Shown one piece after another: positions 26,839-40,225 of a stretch of 64,000 nt of DNA. Made by a program: the position numbers and the translations under genes. A model generated the notes under the pieces. The model ran no database searches and was not told the origin of the DNA. It saw only the letters and a program-made list of their open reading frames with translations. Location: the NCBI GenBank assembly GCA_947044365.1, contig OX345652.1, forward strand, positions 186,001 to 250,000, given 5' to 3'. This DNA is from Petrosia ficiformis (lineage: Eukaryota; Porifera; Demospongiae; Haplosclerida; Petrosiidae). Position 1 is the stretch's first letter, and each line of letters opens with the position of its first letter.

Positions 26839-28105
26839 TGTATGTATGTATGTATGCATATGTGTATGTATGTATGTATGTATGTATGTATGTATGTATG
26901 TATGTATATATGTATGTGTGTATACATGTATGTATGTATGTATGTATGTATGTATGTACCAATATGTAATATAAATATGTATGTATGAATGTACCAATGT
27001 GTGGATGAACAGACAAACATTACTTATTACATATAATATATACCATTTGTGGATTATTGATATAGACAACTTGTGTGACCAATCCAGTATTACTAGGTGG
27101 TATTACATTACCACTGGGAGGTAACATCTGGAGATCAAATGACTGGAGAGAGAGACAAACAGAAAGAAAGATGAAGAGATGAAAGGTAGTATAGTGACTA
27201 TTTACTTTGGGTACAGCAGCTTGGAATATAAAATCACTCATAGGTGATGAGGTATTGTTGCTAGCAGATACATTGATACTAATATTAGTATTGGTACGTT
27301 GAAAAATAAAATCTATTTTCAACCCATTTTTCTCAAAAGCTGTAATACTTGGGATGTCTGGAAAAATTAATATAATAATAGTCATGTGATTAATAACAAT
27401 AGTCATGTGATTACCTCCAGTAGTGGGTGTGGTTAATGGTTGGTCTGTAGGTTCATTAAGAAAATCCATTAGACCTCCAAGATCACTTGATATAGTCGAT
27501 GGAACTGAAATGATTATAAGATCATCACACACACATCCACACACACACACACACACACACACCTGTTGATGTGGTTGGAGTGCTGTCTAAGAAATCAAGC
27601 AGATTTCCAACTCCTGTTGTCATGGGAACAGGTGGCTGGACAGGTTTCAAATCATTTTCGAGAAGATCTAATAAAGATGGCTCTTGAGTTTCTTTTGGTT
27701 TGATAGTAATTGTGGGTTGAGGATCTGTGCTACCTTCTCCCCCACCAACAAGAGAGGAATCATTAGCCAACCCTTCACTGTCTTTCTTACTTGTCATTGT
27801 AGGCATACGCTCAAATATACCACCCCTGTAAGGATACACGATATATAATAATTATATGTAATATGGATGGACGGACAGGCAGGCAGACAGACAGATGAAT
27901 AGATAGATAGACAGATGAATAGATAGATAGATAGATAGACCTCATTTTGTCATGTTTACTGAAGATGGTAACATATTCAACAGCTCTCTGTTGTAATTCC
28001 ATATCTAAATGATCAGAATACTTGTTAATGAGACCTTTGATACGAGACAATGTGGAAGAGAACCTAATAATAGATAGATAAATAGATAGATAGATAGACA
28101 GATAA

Positions 28106-28146
<41 letters not shown>

Positions 28147-28466
28147 CACATACAGATCTCACCTAATGGATAGTTTCATGATAGCATTGATTGCGTAATC
28201 TTTAGTAATTTGTGAGGATTGTGGGGTGGTAAGTACCTTCTCTAGCACATCTAACACTTCATCTTCTGTCACCTACACCATACACACTCACACTATCACA
28301 TATTATGCTATTATCACAAACTACCTGAATAGGTTCCTCATCTTCAACTTGTCCAGTGATTAGAAGATCACCATATTCCCCAATACACCAAACTCCAACT
28401 TGACAAAGAGGTTGCTAGGTAACAGATAGATAAATGGATAGATGAATAAATAAATAGAAGGATAGC

Positions 28467-28506
<40 letters not shown>

Positions 28507-31500
28507 GACATCCACTAACTTGACTAATATCGTCTCTTAAAGCTAACAATAGTTTCTGTACAGAATATCCATGAAGATCTTCAGCTTCTGATATCATAAC
28601 AACAATGCCCGATACCAGATCCTCACGAACATGGGAACCAGCCTGAATAATACACAATACAATTATAATAGTATATTAAATACTATCATTAGTACCTTTA
28701 TCAACATGTTCAATACCGTATCAATATGCCATTTTGGACTGGGGGAATACCTAATGTATGTATATGTAAGTACATGTATATAGTTACATACAATGTATAT
28801 ACATACATGTACATACATACACAAGTACGAACTTGTACATGTACATTGTTACATACATACACGTACATGCATACACAAGTACATGTACATGCATACATAA
28901 TACATACATATACATGTATACATACACATGTATACATACACATGTAGTTACATACATGTACATACATACATACATACATACATAGTTACATACATACATA
29001 CATACATAGTTACATACATAAAGTCTCACTTTTCTGCTACTTTTAGTATATTGGTACAGATGTGTGATTTAAATTCAGGCTCAGCTTTGTCTAAAAATGA
29101 CACAATCTCTTTCATAATAGTACGAATATTATTAGAATTAATCAGCGCAAAAGATAACTCAAGAGCTCTTCGTTGAATTGACACATCGTTTTCCTTTAGA
29201 CAATCTAGTATGGTATTCCTGTGTCTCTGAACAGCACTATGATCGATATTAACTGTCTTTAGTAGTGTATTCAGTGCCACGTAACTATAGAAATATAATA
29301 ATATAATATATACTATGTAACTATGTACATGTGTATTATAGTTTAAATACATGTATGTATGTATTAATGTATGTATGTATGTATGTATGTATGTATGTAT
29401 GTATGTACCTATGATTCGCTTATTGTACCATATAATAATTACATACCGTACATTCCTATCACTGTTGCTAAGAAACCGTCCCAATATATTAATAGCTAAT
29501 ACTCTCAAACCACTCTCTGACATTATTTCCATTATAGTCAATACAGTCTCATAAAGTACAGCATGGCCAACATTCTTACCACCTTCAGTATTAGTAGCAA
29601 CCTACATGTATATACACAAGAGATGTAATAACAAACAAACAAATAATAACAAGCAATCAAACAAAATAATAAACAATTAAACAAAATAATAAACAATTAA
29701 ACAAAATAATAACAAACAATTAAACAAAATAATAACAAACAATTAAATAAAATAATAACAAACAATTAAACAAAATAATAAACAATTAAACAAAATAATA
29801 ACAAACAATTAAACAAAATAATAACAAACAATTAAACAAATAGCAAACAATTAAACAAAATAATAACAAACAATTAAACAAAATAATAACAAACAATTAA
29901 ACAAATAGCAAACAATTAAACAAAATAATAACAAACAAACAAAATAATAGCAAACAAACAAACAATAGAGATAATAACAAACAGACAGGAAGATTACCTG
30001 TGCTAACATATCATTCATGGCTTCACTGGCATCTTTATCTCCTTTACCAAGTATACACAGAAGGCGTAATATACGAACCTAATTAATTATATATAATTAA
30101 TGGGTGTGGTTACTTAATTAATGAGGTATTACTTGTAGGAAAGGATCACTAATACCATGTACATCATGTTCAGGAGTGTATCCAGACATTACTAAATTCT
30201 TTAACATACGAACAAGATTGGGAACAAACTAAATGATAGATAGATAGATAGATAAATAGATAGATTGATAGACAGGTAGATAGACGGATAGATAGATATG
30301 AGAGAAAGATGCATGAAGGCGAATACTGGTATACTAACAAAGAGACAGTACTCTTACTCTTCTGAAGTGTGATAGAGAATCAGGATTTGATTGACACATT
30401 GAAGTCACTAAACAGACGCCTGTTAACAAAACTCCATGATTCTTCTCATTGAGTAGAGAACGGGTTACTGGGACATATATCTCCATTAAATCAGGTACTT
30501 TATGAATTAATCTCATTGCACAAAGTGCAGCCTAATAAATATGTAAGAAGGTTGATGGACACATACCCATACTACGATACATATACTCAAGCTATGAGAC
30601 ACATACACATGCTATGAGACACATATCCATGAGACACATACCCATACTATGAGACATATACACATGCTACGAGACACATACCCATACTGAGACATATACA
30701 CATGCTATGAGACGCATACCCATACTATGAGACACATACTCATACTATGAGACATATACATGTACGTACCTTTCTAACTATGTATGGATTTGATGATTTT
30801 AGCAGTTTCTCAACTTCACCAGATAAATCTCTACTCATACCCTCTGAACATATACTGTAAAGAAATTAGAAATGAGTACATGTATGTATGTATGTATGTA
30901 CATGTGTATGTATGTATGTACATGTGTATGTATGTATGTACATGTGTATGTATGTACATGTGTATATATGTATGTACATGTGTATGTATGTATGTATGTA
31001 TGTATGTATGTATGTATGTATGTATGTATGTATGTATTTATGTATGTCTATAGTAACCTTCCTAGAGCACAAAGAGCAAGTCCAATAACGTACTGTACTT
31101 GATGATTCATGTCACTGTATATTGGGAATAAAGGTTAGGGGTAGAAGAAGAGGAGTAAGTGGATCTCACATTTTCATAGAGTTTGTAATCAGTAGATGTA
31201 CATCTTGTCTTTCATCTAGTAACATCATGGCACCTAAATATCCTATACGTTTATCAGCAAATTTAGGACTAGCAATTAACTTGAGACACTCCATCTACAA
31301 GATACATACATGCATACATGCATGTATACACATAAATACATACGTACACACATGCATACATACATGCATACATACATAAATAAATAAATATATATATACA
31401 TATATATACACATACATTCATACATATAATGCATTAGTTAATGGGTGTGTTACAAAGGCAATAGGTAATAATCTGTTGCTATGCCAACCTGTCCAAAATG

Positions 31501-31689
31501 GGCGGGATATCCCATCATATGAATATATAACAATTTTGCAACACTTCTGGATCGGGACTCATTATCTTCTTCTTTAAAAGATGTTCTGATGGATGCACAT
31601 TCTTTATTAATGAGGTCTCTCTCGTCTTGAGCAGTACGGCATGCCCTTATAGATCTAATTAGATCCCTCAGTCTTGTCTGTGCTGGCAT
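26479..31689 (-). CDS. AP1G1: AP-1 complex subunit gamma
   Basis: Large adaptin of the AP-1 clathrin adaptor that sorts cargo between trans-Golgi and endosomes. The first exon (31689-31489) encodes [20 protein letters not shown] and [18 protein letters not shown], matching gamma-adaptin. Following exons give the alpha-solenoid trunk: [84 protein letters not shown]. The hinge is Pro/Thr-rich and carries clathrin-box-like LLDLLEND and LLDFLD. The ear domain ([39 protein letters not shown]) ends in [10 protein letters not shown]. The introns contain most of the window's ATAC and GATA repeats. It is head to head with the RBM26-like gene. Length and domain order are normal; exact small-exon borders were not all traced. 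Confidence 0.96.
26620..26975. repeat. GTAT microsatellite in AP1G1 intron
   Basis: About 350 bp of GTAT repeats with occasional GCATAT variants in the last AP1G1 intron. It is open in all frames on both strands, which yields spurious Tyr/Val/Cys and His/Thr/Ile translations. Confidence 0.95.
29630..29985. repeat. AAACAATTAAACAAAATAATAAC intronic minisatellite
   Basis: A 20- to 23-bp unit built from AACAATTAAACAAAATAATA is repeated about 15 times in an AP1G1 intron. Units alternate between with and without an extra AAC, and two carry AAATAGC instead. It is A-rich on the plus strand and compositionally like the repeat at 57-356, though with a different unit. Confidence 0.9.
30545..30765. repeat. 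ATGAGACACATACCCATACT minisatellite
   Basis: An imperfect unit of about 20-22 bp (ATGAGACACATACCCATACT) repeated roughly ten times in an AP1G1 intron. A GTAT/GTACATGT tract follows in the next intron at about 30880-31040. Confidence 0.85.
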
Positions 31690-32192
31690 ATTGATGCTTT
31701 AGATCCCTTTTTAAAAGGAAATGCAAGAAATATTGAAATATCGTACAGTTTAATATAAATATTGAATTCACCTGCTAAAATGGAGTAATGACCGCAGTTT
31801 CAACACCAGAACAGTATGAAGAAATATAGTAGATAAGATTCTTTATAGTTTATCAGAGAGGCGAGGCTCAAAGATACAGAAAGGTCAACAGTTCTTTCAA
31901 TACACCATCTTTTATCAAAATCCGGTACCTTTAGTCACCCCACCCATTATGGACACGCCCCTATTTCTTTATGACACGCCTACACTCCACCTTTTTATAC
32001 ATCTGTAAAAGCGTGTACTTGTGTTTGTATGCTAGAGTTGAGTCAACTTAGATGGTATTGAAGGAAGTAAGCTTTTGTATTCGTCTTTCTTCTTTTGTGT
32101 GACAAAGTAAGGGCACGATTTCATTAATATACTAGAATATACTAGTTTCTTCAAGTGGGCATTAATTAGAGTGTATTTTCCTTCTCAAGCAG
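31690..32192. promoter_or_regulatory. AP1G1/RBM26-like divergent promoter region
   Basis: A 503-bp interval between opposing start codons. It contains ACACGCCC at 31953-31960 and ACACGCC again at 31973-31979, KLF/Sp-like sites, near CACCCCACCC at about 31937. GTGGGCATTAATTAGAGTG at about 32156-32174 is a copy of the recurrent motif described in the findings. The RBM26-like ATG is preceded by CTCAAGCAG, so a 5'-UTR intron is likely. Confidence 0.55.
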
Positions 32193-35100
32193 ATGCATAT
32201 TAAAGATGCTGAGAAACTGAAGGCCTGGCTACTCCAGAGATTACATCCATTGTAAGTTAGATATAGACAACTCTTAGGAGATGATATAATGGACACTATA
32301 ACGTACATGATAGATTGTATGTATCAGGTAGTCAAGTTATAATCTATATATAATAGCCCCAAGTTAATTATGGATCTTGAAGAGTATGATCCAGCCCATA
32401 GTAGCTATGTGGTTATGAGGTATTATTGATCCATAAAACAAGTTCGTATTTGCAAATGAAATCACTGACAGTCGGAAATAAGTTCTGTATATTACCTAAT
32501 AACTCGTATATGTGTGTATATAAATTGATGGTGCAAGTCTCCTGAAGGTGCCTTCTCTCATAGACTCACACATGAACATATACTTACTTGTTCTTTTATA
32601 TCGTATAGATGTGATGCTGATCCAGCTGCCTTGTCAAAATATATTGTAGCATTATTACGTAAGGAGAAACCTCGAGCTGCATTAAAAGATCTATGTATAA
32701 ATCAACTGGAAGTATTTTTATCAAAAGGTAAATAATATCATGTGTATTTGAGTCCCCTCTTCCTCCTCCTCCTCCTTCTCCTTCTCTCACCTCACTTACA
32801 GAAACACCATCATTTGTTGATCGGTTATTCCTAACGCTGGATACTGAATCATATCTGACTGGAGCAAGCACTGATTTGCCAAATGCCACACCTACTAGTC
32901 AACCAAAGACGACACCCATTAATACAACCAGTGGAGATATGGTACCAAAGCCAGGTCATATTATCTCTTTGTCTGGAGGTAATGCTGATAGAATCATTAT
33001 TGATCATAGAAGACCATCTGAGGATACAAGACATAGAGAGGTATTGTCTGTTACTATTAATAGTACACGATCATATTACATCATATGTGTTACTATTAAT
33101 AGTAACATTCATATTACATGATATCGGTGTGAATTTTTAGGTTGATGACGACGACAGAGATTTTCGTAGAGCCAGATATCGTCATGAATCTTCTCCAGTT
33201 TTGAATACTGCAGGAGATCGCGGAAGAAAAAGAAAAAATGAAGTAGATCCACCAAGAAGATCTTTACGACCACGACTAGGACAAAGAGAAGATGAAAGAA
33301 AGTTAGTGATAGTCAATCCCTGTCTTGTGAAGATATCATTGTCTGTTTGTTATTATATATAGTGTTCGAAGGAGACGTGTTCGCAGTCACAGTCAAAGTA
33401 GAAGCCGTAGTAGTACACCTGAAAGGCATGTGTCTTCACCTCAATCAAATCCTGATATTCAAGATAACGAGAGAACTGAACGAAAGTTACTTCCAGGAAT
33501 GAAAAGACAAAGGTGTAAAGATTATGATGGTATGTGATGGGCACTAATTAGAATACAAATGAGATGGGCAATAATTAGAATGCTAATGAGATGGGCACTA
33601 ATTAGAATACAAATGAGATGTGCACTAATTAGAATACAAATAGATGGGCATTAATTAGAATGCTAATAAATGGGCGCTAATTAGAATGCAATACAAATGA
33701 AATGGGCGCTAAATAGAATACAGATTGCTATTCACATAAGTAATAGTATTAATTTAATTAATCACATAGAGAGAGGAATGTGTCTATTAGGAGAACAATG
33801 TCCTTATGATCATGGTATTGATCCACTGGTAATAACAGGACCTATTCCACCCTATCCACCACCACCATTTCCAATGTCTATTCCACCTCCTCCAAATCTA
33901 CCAAAAACAACTTCTGGATTATTATTACCTCCTTTGATACCTCCAAGAAATACTGCTAATACTGGTATATATATATATCTATCTATTTATCCATTCATCC
34001 CTTTGTCCATATGCATCCACTCATTCCTATTTTCATTCATTCATTCATTCATTCATTCATTCATTAAAAGGTGTTGATGGTTATAATCCAGAGGACCCTT
34101 CACTTAATGCCAGTTCAAAGATATCTCACACAGGTCCTCCTCCACTACCTATGTTACCACAAATTCCATTACGTCCAACTTTCCCACCACCATTAGGTAA
34201 TTAATTATATTCATAGCTATGATGAAATAAATTAATTGATTATACATACATACATACATACATACATACATACATACATACATACATACATACATACATA
34301 CATACATACATACATACATACATACATACATACATACATACATACATACATACATACATACATACATACATACATACATACATACATACATACATACATA
34401 CATACATACATACATACATACATACATACATACATACATACATACATACATACATACATACATACATACATACATACATACATACATACATACATACATA
34501 CATTTGTACATACATACATACATACATACATACATTTGTACACACACACATAAATACATGTACATACACACATAAATACATGTACATACATACATGTACA
34601 TACCTGTAGGTATTCCAGGTTTAGGTCCTCCACCTCTTCCTCCTCCTCCCATGCCTCCCCTTGCAATGCCATTGTCTCATAGTATGACAAGACCGGGTAA
34701 TTTTAATACTGTTGTGAGTGCTGTACCACCTACAACTACACCCTTTGTAAGGTATGACAAAAATGTGATAATCACATGTATGTCATGTGACTAAAACCTT
34801 TTAGACCTCATGTTAATATGAGTGGAGTTAAAAACCCTTATCGTCCTAGTGATACAGTTCTATTAAGAAAGATTCCTAGGGATTTAAACTCTATCACTAA
34901 ATTAAGTAGCCATTTTGAAAAATTTGGTACCATAGTTAATTTACAGGTTAGTTCACATTACATGTATATAGTAACCATGGCGATAATTGCCATGGTAATA
35001 CATTTTGTCTAATAACGTGTACATGTACATATAGGTTCGTTATGAGAATGATCCTGAGTCTGCTATAGTTCAGTTTAGTTCTCCTCAAGAGGCCAAGGCT

Positions 35101-38100
35101 GCTCATGATTCTGTAGAAGCTGTTCTTAATAATAGATTCATTAGAGTATATTATCTCAAGAATACGGGATTGGGGGGTGTGACTAATTTATGGGGACAAA
35201 ATGACAGGCAGATTAAAACTTCTGTAAGTATACCAGTAGTATAATAAGTATATATATATATAATGTTACTGGGTCTATTTAAACTAATTGATATTCATTA
35301 TTATAGACTCCTGGAGAAATTGCCATTACTTCCATTCGACCTGATGTCTTGAAAGAGAATGAGGTAAGGTATTCATATCATACTACACGATCTAATTAGA
35401 GTTTCAAGAGATAATTAAAATCCTTAAAGTAGTTTAGATCAAAACCACTTCGGAAACATATTAAGGGCATCATTATCTAACTCTATAAACAGTTTCAGCT
35501 CAATCTCAAACGATTAATTTTGCTATGAAAAAGTCAGTACCAAGGCTATAGTTCAGGGTAAAATTCGAATTTCGAGAGAATACTAAAATGCTCACGGTTC
35601 CCACAAACAACATTTTTGATCAAAAATACTGCAGAATCATAACAAGGACACCACTATGTAACTGTAGGAACAGTTTCAGAAAATTCTTTTTTCCAATCAA
35701 AAAATAAGTACCAAGGCTATAGTTCAGGGTAAAATTCGAATTTCGAGAGAATACTAAAATGCTCACGGTTCCCACAAACAACATTTTTGATCAAAAATAC
35801 TGCAGAATCATAACAAGGACACCACTATGTAACTGTAGGAACAGTTTCAGAAAATTCTTTTTTCCAGTCAAAAAATAAGTACCAAGGCTATAGTTCAGGG
35901 TAAAATTCGAATTTCGAGAGAATACTAAAATGCTGACGGTTCCCACAAACAACATTTTTGATCAAAAATACTGCAGAATCATAACAAGGACACCACTATG
36001 TAACTGTAGGAACAGTTTCAGAAAATTCTTTTTTCCAATCAAAAAATAAGTACCAAGGCTATAGTTCAGGGTAAAATTCGAATTTCGAGAGAATACTAAA
36101 ATGCTCACGGTTCCCACAAACAACATTTTTGATCAAAAATACTGCAGAATCATAACAAGGACACCACTATGTAACTGTAGGAACAGTTTCAGAAAATTCT
36201 TTTTTCCAGTCAAAAAATAAGTACCAAGGCTATAGTTCAGGGTAAAATTCGAATTTCGAGAGAATACTAAAATGCTGACGGTTCCCACAAACAACATTTT
36301 TGATCAAAAATACTGCAGAATCATAACAAGGACACCACTATGTAACTGTAGGAACAGTTTCAGAAAATTCTTTTTTCCAGTCAAAAAATAAGTACCAAGG
36401 CTATTGTTCAGGATTTCGAGAGAATACTAAAATGCTCCCGGTTCTAACAGATAATATTATTGATCAAAACCACTTTAGAAACATAATAAGGACATCATTA
36501 TCTAACTCTAGGAATAGTTTCGGCTCAATCGGAAACAATTATTTTGCTATGAAAAAATCAGTACCAAGGTTATAGTTCAGGGAATTTCGAGAGAATACTA
36601 AAATGCTCCCAGTTCTAACAGATGACATTATTGATCAAAACCACTTTGGAAACATAATAAGGACATCATTATCTAACTCTAGGAACTGTTTTGACTCAAT
36701 CGGAAGCGATTGATTTTGCAACGATAAAATCAGTACCAAGGCTATAGTTCAGGGTATAAATAGAATTAAAATGCTCACAGTTTCTTATAAATAACATTTT
36801 TGATCAAAATACTATATTTTCCTTTAACAGGATAATCAAAGAGACAAATCATTGCAAGCCACACCCACAACTGAAACCACACCTCCTACATCTCATCAAC
36901 CTGTTAATAAGAGGAGTATTCCCTCATCTCGTCCTAAACAAACACTTAAACAAGAAAAGAGTATAGTAATGGCAGCAACCATAAAGAAAATGGAACTACA
37001 GAAGAAATCACAATCTTTACTTGAAGCACAAATACAACAACAAAAGGTTCGATAAACAAACAGACAAACAGACAGACAGTTGTAAGACAATTTGACAGCT
37101 GATAAGAAATTTATTTATTTTTAGTTGCTTCTGAGTAAATTAGAAAAGTCTGGAAAACTTCTCACTTCAGAAGAGAAAAGTAAAGTGATTGAAGTTAGTC
37201 ATCCATCAATCCATCCATTATTCTTGCCTTCCTCCACTCGCACTAACGTTTTCTCCATCTCTCTCCCTCCTTTCTCAGACTCTAAGATCGTTATCATCTA
37301 ATATTGCTAAACTCAAGGAATCGGTAACTAAAACAGTATCTGCTAAACCTCATCCACAAAGAACAAGACGAATATCATCAAGTGAATCCAATCAGTCATT
37401 ACAACAAACGGCTGATCAACTGAGAATTGAAGTATGTATGTATCTATCTATTCATTCATCCATCCATCTATCTATCTATCTATATGCTGTTGACCTATAG
37501 ACACAGCATACATGTATGCGTATAACTTAATGTATCTGTATCTATTTATCTATTGATCTATCTATTTATATTTACTACAGGCTCAACAGTTAGGAATTCT
37601 TCCATCAGGTAAAATGGCGGACCTCAGAACTAAATTGGAGGCTAAACCTCGTCAACTATTAGTAATGAATGTCGATGATAGAGATATGCTTGTGAAATAC
37701 TTTGAGGTGAGGGGATAACAAGGGAGATAGTTGAGGGTTAATGAGATAGAGAGAAGGGGGTGTGGTTATTAATTATCTATTACCCCTAGTCATTTGGAGG
37801 ACTGAATCAAGTTGAAGTCGATCCTGACAACTCTAAAAATTTAATTTTTACATTTAAAAACACAGCTATAGCTGAAAAGGTTTGCTAAATGTTTGTCTCT
37901 TCAGATATATGTCTATGTATGTGATGTTATTTATAAACATGTCTGTGTGTCTCTATTTACAAATGATTGTGTCCATATTAGGCTGTCAAAGGATCAATTT
38001 TCAAAGGGAAACCTCTAATTATGAAATGGTACACATCGAAAGAATCTAAACCCTCACAAACTCCACCCACTAAATCCGATCCAGTAATTACAAGAGATAA

Positions 38101-38679
38101 TTTACATTCCAGTGAACAAATAATTGATAAAACAGAGGTGGGTGTGGTCAGTAAAAAAGAACAGTTGTCTCTTCCATTAACAAATGAGGTATAGTTGTAT
38201 GTTGTAATTGAATATTGTATGATATAGTGTGTGATGTCATTTTGCATCATAGTATGTATGATGTCATTTTGCATCATAATTATAGCTATGTTAATGATGT
38301 GTGACGTCATTTTGCATCATATTGTATATGTGTGATGTCATTTTGTATCATTGTGTACCACCATACATTGTATGATGTCATCTTACATCATTTACATAAG
38401 TATGATGTCATCGAAGTTATCACATTAGATCGCATAGTGCACAATGTCTCTTACATATATGACATCATGTTACATTTAATGTGTGATATTCAATACATGT
38501 AATGATTATATGCATGTTAACAGCTCGATCCTGAAGGACTACTTGATATCGCAAAGGAAGATTTGGAAACTATACCTTCAATTGAAGTCATTACTCCAAA
38601 CCAGTCAAAACCGAGAGTAGTTCATTTATTAGATGATGACGAGGAGGAGGAAGAGGATGGACGCTCCTGGAGACGATGA
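32193..38679 (+). CDS. RBM26: RNA-binding protein RBM26/RBM27 family
   Basis: Nuclear RNA-binding protein of the RBM26/27 family, linked in animals to the PAXT exosome-targeting connection. It starts MHIKDAEKLKAWLLQRLHPL with the PWI-like fold (CDADPAALSKYIVALLRKEK). An Arg/Ser-rich region (RVRSQSQSRSRSSTPER) is followed by a CCCH zinc finger RCKDYDERGMCLLGEQCPYD with C-x8-C-x5-C-x3-H spacing, the H being next. Proline-rich stretches come next, then an RRM from about 34850 (VLLRKIPRDLNSITKLSSHF, NNRFIRVYYLKN). A coiled coil (KMELQQKSQSLLEAQIQ-like) and a second, degenerate RRM-like region (MNVDDRDMLVKYFE, GLNQVEVDPDNSKNLIFTFK) lead to the acidic C-terminus ending in GRSWRR, exactly as in the family. 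About 20 exons. The introns host four unrelated repeat arrays. The single ancestral gene precedes the vertebrate RBM26/27 split, so the symbol is approximate. Confidence 0.94.
33535..33725. repeat. Clustered ATGGGCACTAATTAGAATACAAATGAG-type units in RBM26-like intron
   Basis: Six or seven direct copies of GATGGGCACTAATTAGAATA with ATTAATT, ATAATT and GCTAATT variants, unit about 27-32 bp, in the intron before the CCCH-finger exon. The core is the same as single copies found in other genes of this window. Confidence 0.85.
34236..34512. repeat. Pure ATAC microsatellite in RBM26-like intron
   Basis: An uninterrupted (CATA)n tract of about 270 bp (nearly 70 units), the purest in the window, followed by CATTTGTA-interrupted units to about 34600. 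Purity implies high mutability. Confidence 0.96.
35405..36815. repeat. 171-bp tandem satellite in RBM26-like intron
   Basis: Repeats with a 171-bp period start at 35536, 35707, 35878, 36049, 36220 and 36391 (AGTACCAAGGCTATAGTTCA). The central five units are almost identical. Units at both ends (from about 35405, and after 36391 to about 36815) are clearly diverged and carry small length changes. Diagnostic variants (GCTCACGG versus GCTGACGG, CCAATC versus CCAGTC) alternate between adjacent units. There is no long open frame and no terminal inverted repeat. Confidence 0.95.
38205..38485. repeat. Intronic minisatellite of CRE-like sites
   Basis: The last intron of the RBM26-like gene contains TGATGTCATTTTGCATCAT repeated with variants at about 38232, 38264, 38302 (TGACGTCA, a full CRE), 38334, 38374 and 38404, at irregular spacing of 30-40 bp. 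Each unit pairs a TGAYGTCA site with a TGCATCA element. Confidence 0.85.
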
Positions 38680-39093
38680 CTACATCCTTTAGTAATCATA
38701 TCAACCACAATAATATTCTATAACTATGTATTAATGATATTCATGAGTCATTTATTTAATGTGTAATATCACCATACAAATTAAATGATTATTATAATTA
38801 TGTAATTAATTATTCATTACATTTAGTTTTTTTTTCTGTTGATTTGCTGCATGATATAAAAAAGATAAAGAGAAAAAAATAAGATAAAAAAAAATTAGAA
38901 ATAAAAAAGAAAAGAATTTAAAAAAAAAATAAAGACATGAAAAAAAATTGAAAAAATAAACAATTAAAAAAAGAAATAAAGAACATGTCAACAATAAAAG
39001 ATATAAACAATATTTTATTTGTATTTTTTTTGTTTTCTCTTTTTTTTTCATCAGAAGTACAAAAGATTTCACCTTTTGTTTGTGTATCTGCTG

Positions 39094-39130
<37 letters not shown>

Positions 39131-40225
39131 CTGTACATATCTGTATATGTGTGTGTGTACCTGTACATGTGTGTATCTGTATATGTGTGTATCTGTATTT
39201 GTGTGTGTGTGTACCTGTACATGTGTGTATCAGTATATGTGTGTATTTGTGTGTGTATCTGTACATGTCTGTGTGTGTATTTATATGTTTGTGTGTGTCT
39301 GCATCTGTATGTATCTGTATCTGTGCGTTTCTGTATGTCTGTGTGTGTGTGTGTGGTCTGTATTGTGTTGGTGTGTCTCTATATACATATCTAAATGGAA
39401 TTTCATTTTTTCTTTTATTGAGCAATCCAGAAGGCAATGTAAATGGACTAATAATTATATAAATGGGTTACCTAACCTCATATGGAGCTATCTGTAAGTA
39501 TGTATTAATTTATAATAATGTGTTTTTCTTTGTCTTTAATAGAGATCCTGATTCAGTTATATGGAAAGTTACTCGTTTGTGTGTGAGGGATGAGATAGGT
39601 GAGGAAGGGAGAAGATACTTTGTGAAGGAGGAGATAGGTGTACTCGGGAGAGAAGATACTCAGTGAGGGAGGAGATAGGTGTACTCAGTGAGGAAGGGAG
39701 AAGATACTCTGTGAGGGAGCAAATAGGTATACTCAGGAGAGAAGATACTTTGTGAGGGAGGAGATAGGTGTATTCAGTGACAGAGGAGAGAGCATGCTAA
39801 GTGAGAAAGACAACATTTAATTTTTGAACTTCCACTAATCCTGCTAAACTGACATAAATTTCATGAGATTCAATAGTTTGTGTTGGACATTTATATTGTA
39901 TATACTATCTAAGCAGAGATGGCATCTATTTAACAGCACCCTCGCAACTCTAGTGGGTAAATATTTCTCCTTCAGAAGTATGCAGTTTCAGATTCTCCAT
40001 TGCAAATGGCAATGAATCAAAAATGTGTACCAGTGAGCATACACAGTACCTGATTTCATTAAGTTGATGGGAGTCACACTTAATAATAACTGTATAGTAC
40101 TGTATTCGTTGTGTATTGTGATGGCATAGTACTGAGGTGTGTAGCATATTTGATCAGGATGTGTTCCTGATATGAAGTACAGTGTACATACTTCACTCAT
40201 AAAGAATGCGGAATTACGTACAGTG
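38680..40225. other. Low-complexity intergenic region
   Basis: No gene recognised. It holds an A-rich tract (about 38825-38985), a GT-rich tract with GTATCTGT variants (about 39095-39360), and a G/A-rich minisatellite of about 45-50 bp (GGGAGAAGATACTCTGTGAG, about 39555-39800). Open frames here have repeat composition only. Confidence 0.7.

Noticed and set aside
26575..27069. Long open frames rich in Tyr/Val/Cys/Met or His/Thr/Ile on both strands
   Set aside because: They are translations of the GTAT/ATAC microsatellite, open in all frames, and sit in an AP1G1 intron. The same applies at 28710-29030, 30866-31100, 34149-34690, 47273-47650 and 52698-53071.
38985..39500. Cys/Val-rich frame resembling a cysteine-rich peptide
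   Set aside because: It derives from a GT-rich microsatellite; no splice context or start signal supports it.
39463..39800. Candidate short gene RDPDSVIWKVTRLCVRDEIG
   Set aside because: Nearly all of it is a GGGAGAAGATACTC minisatellite and the frame has no supported start.
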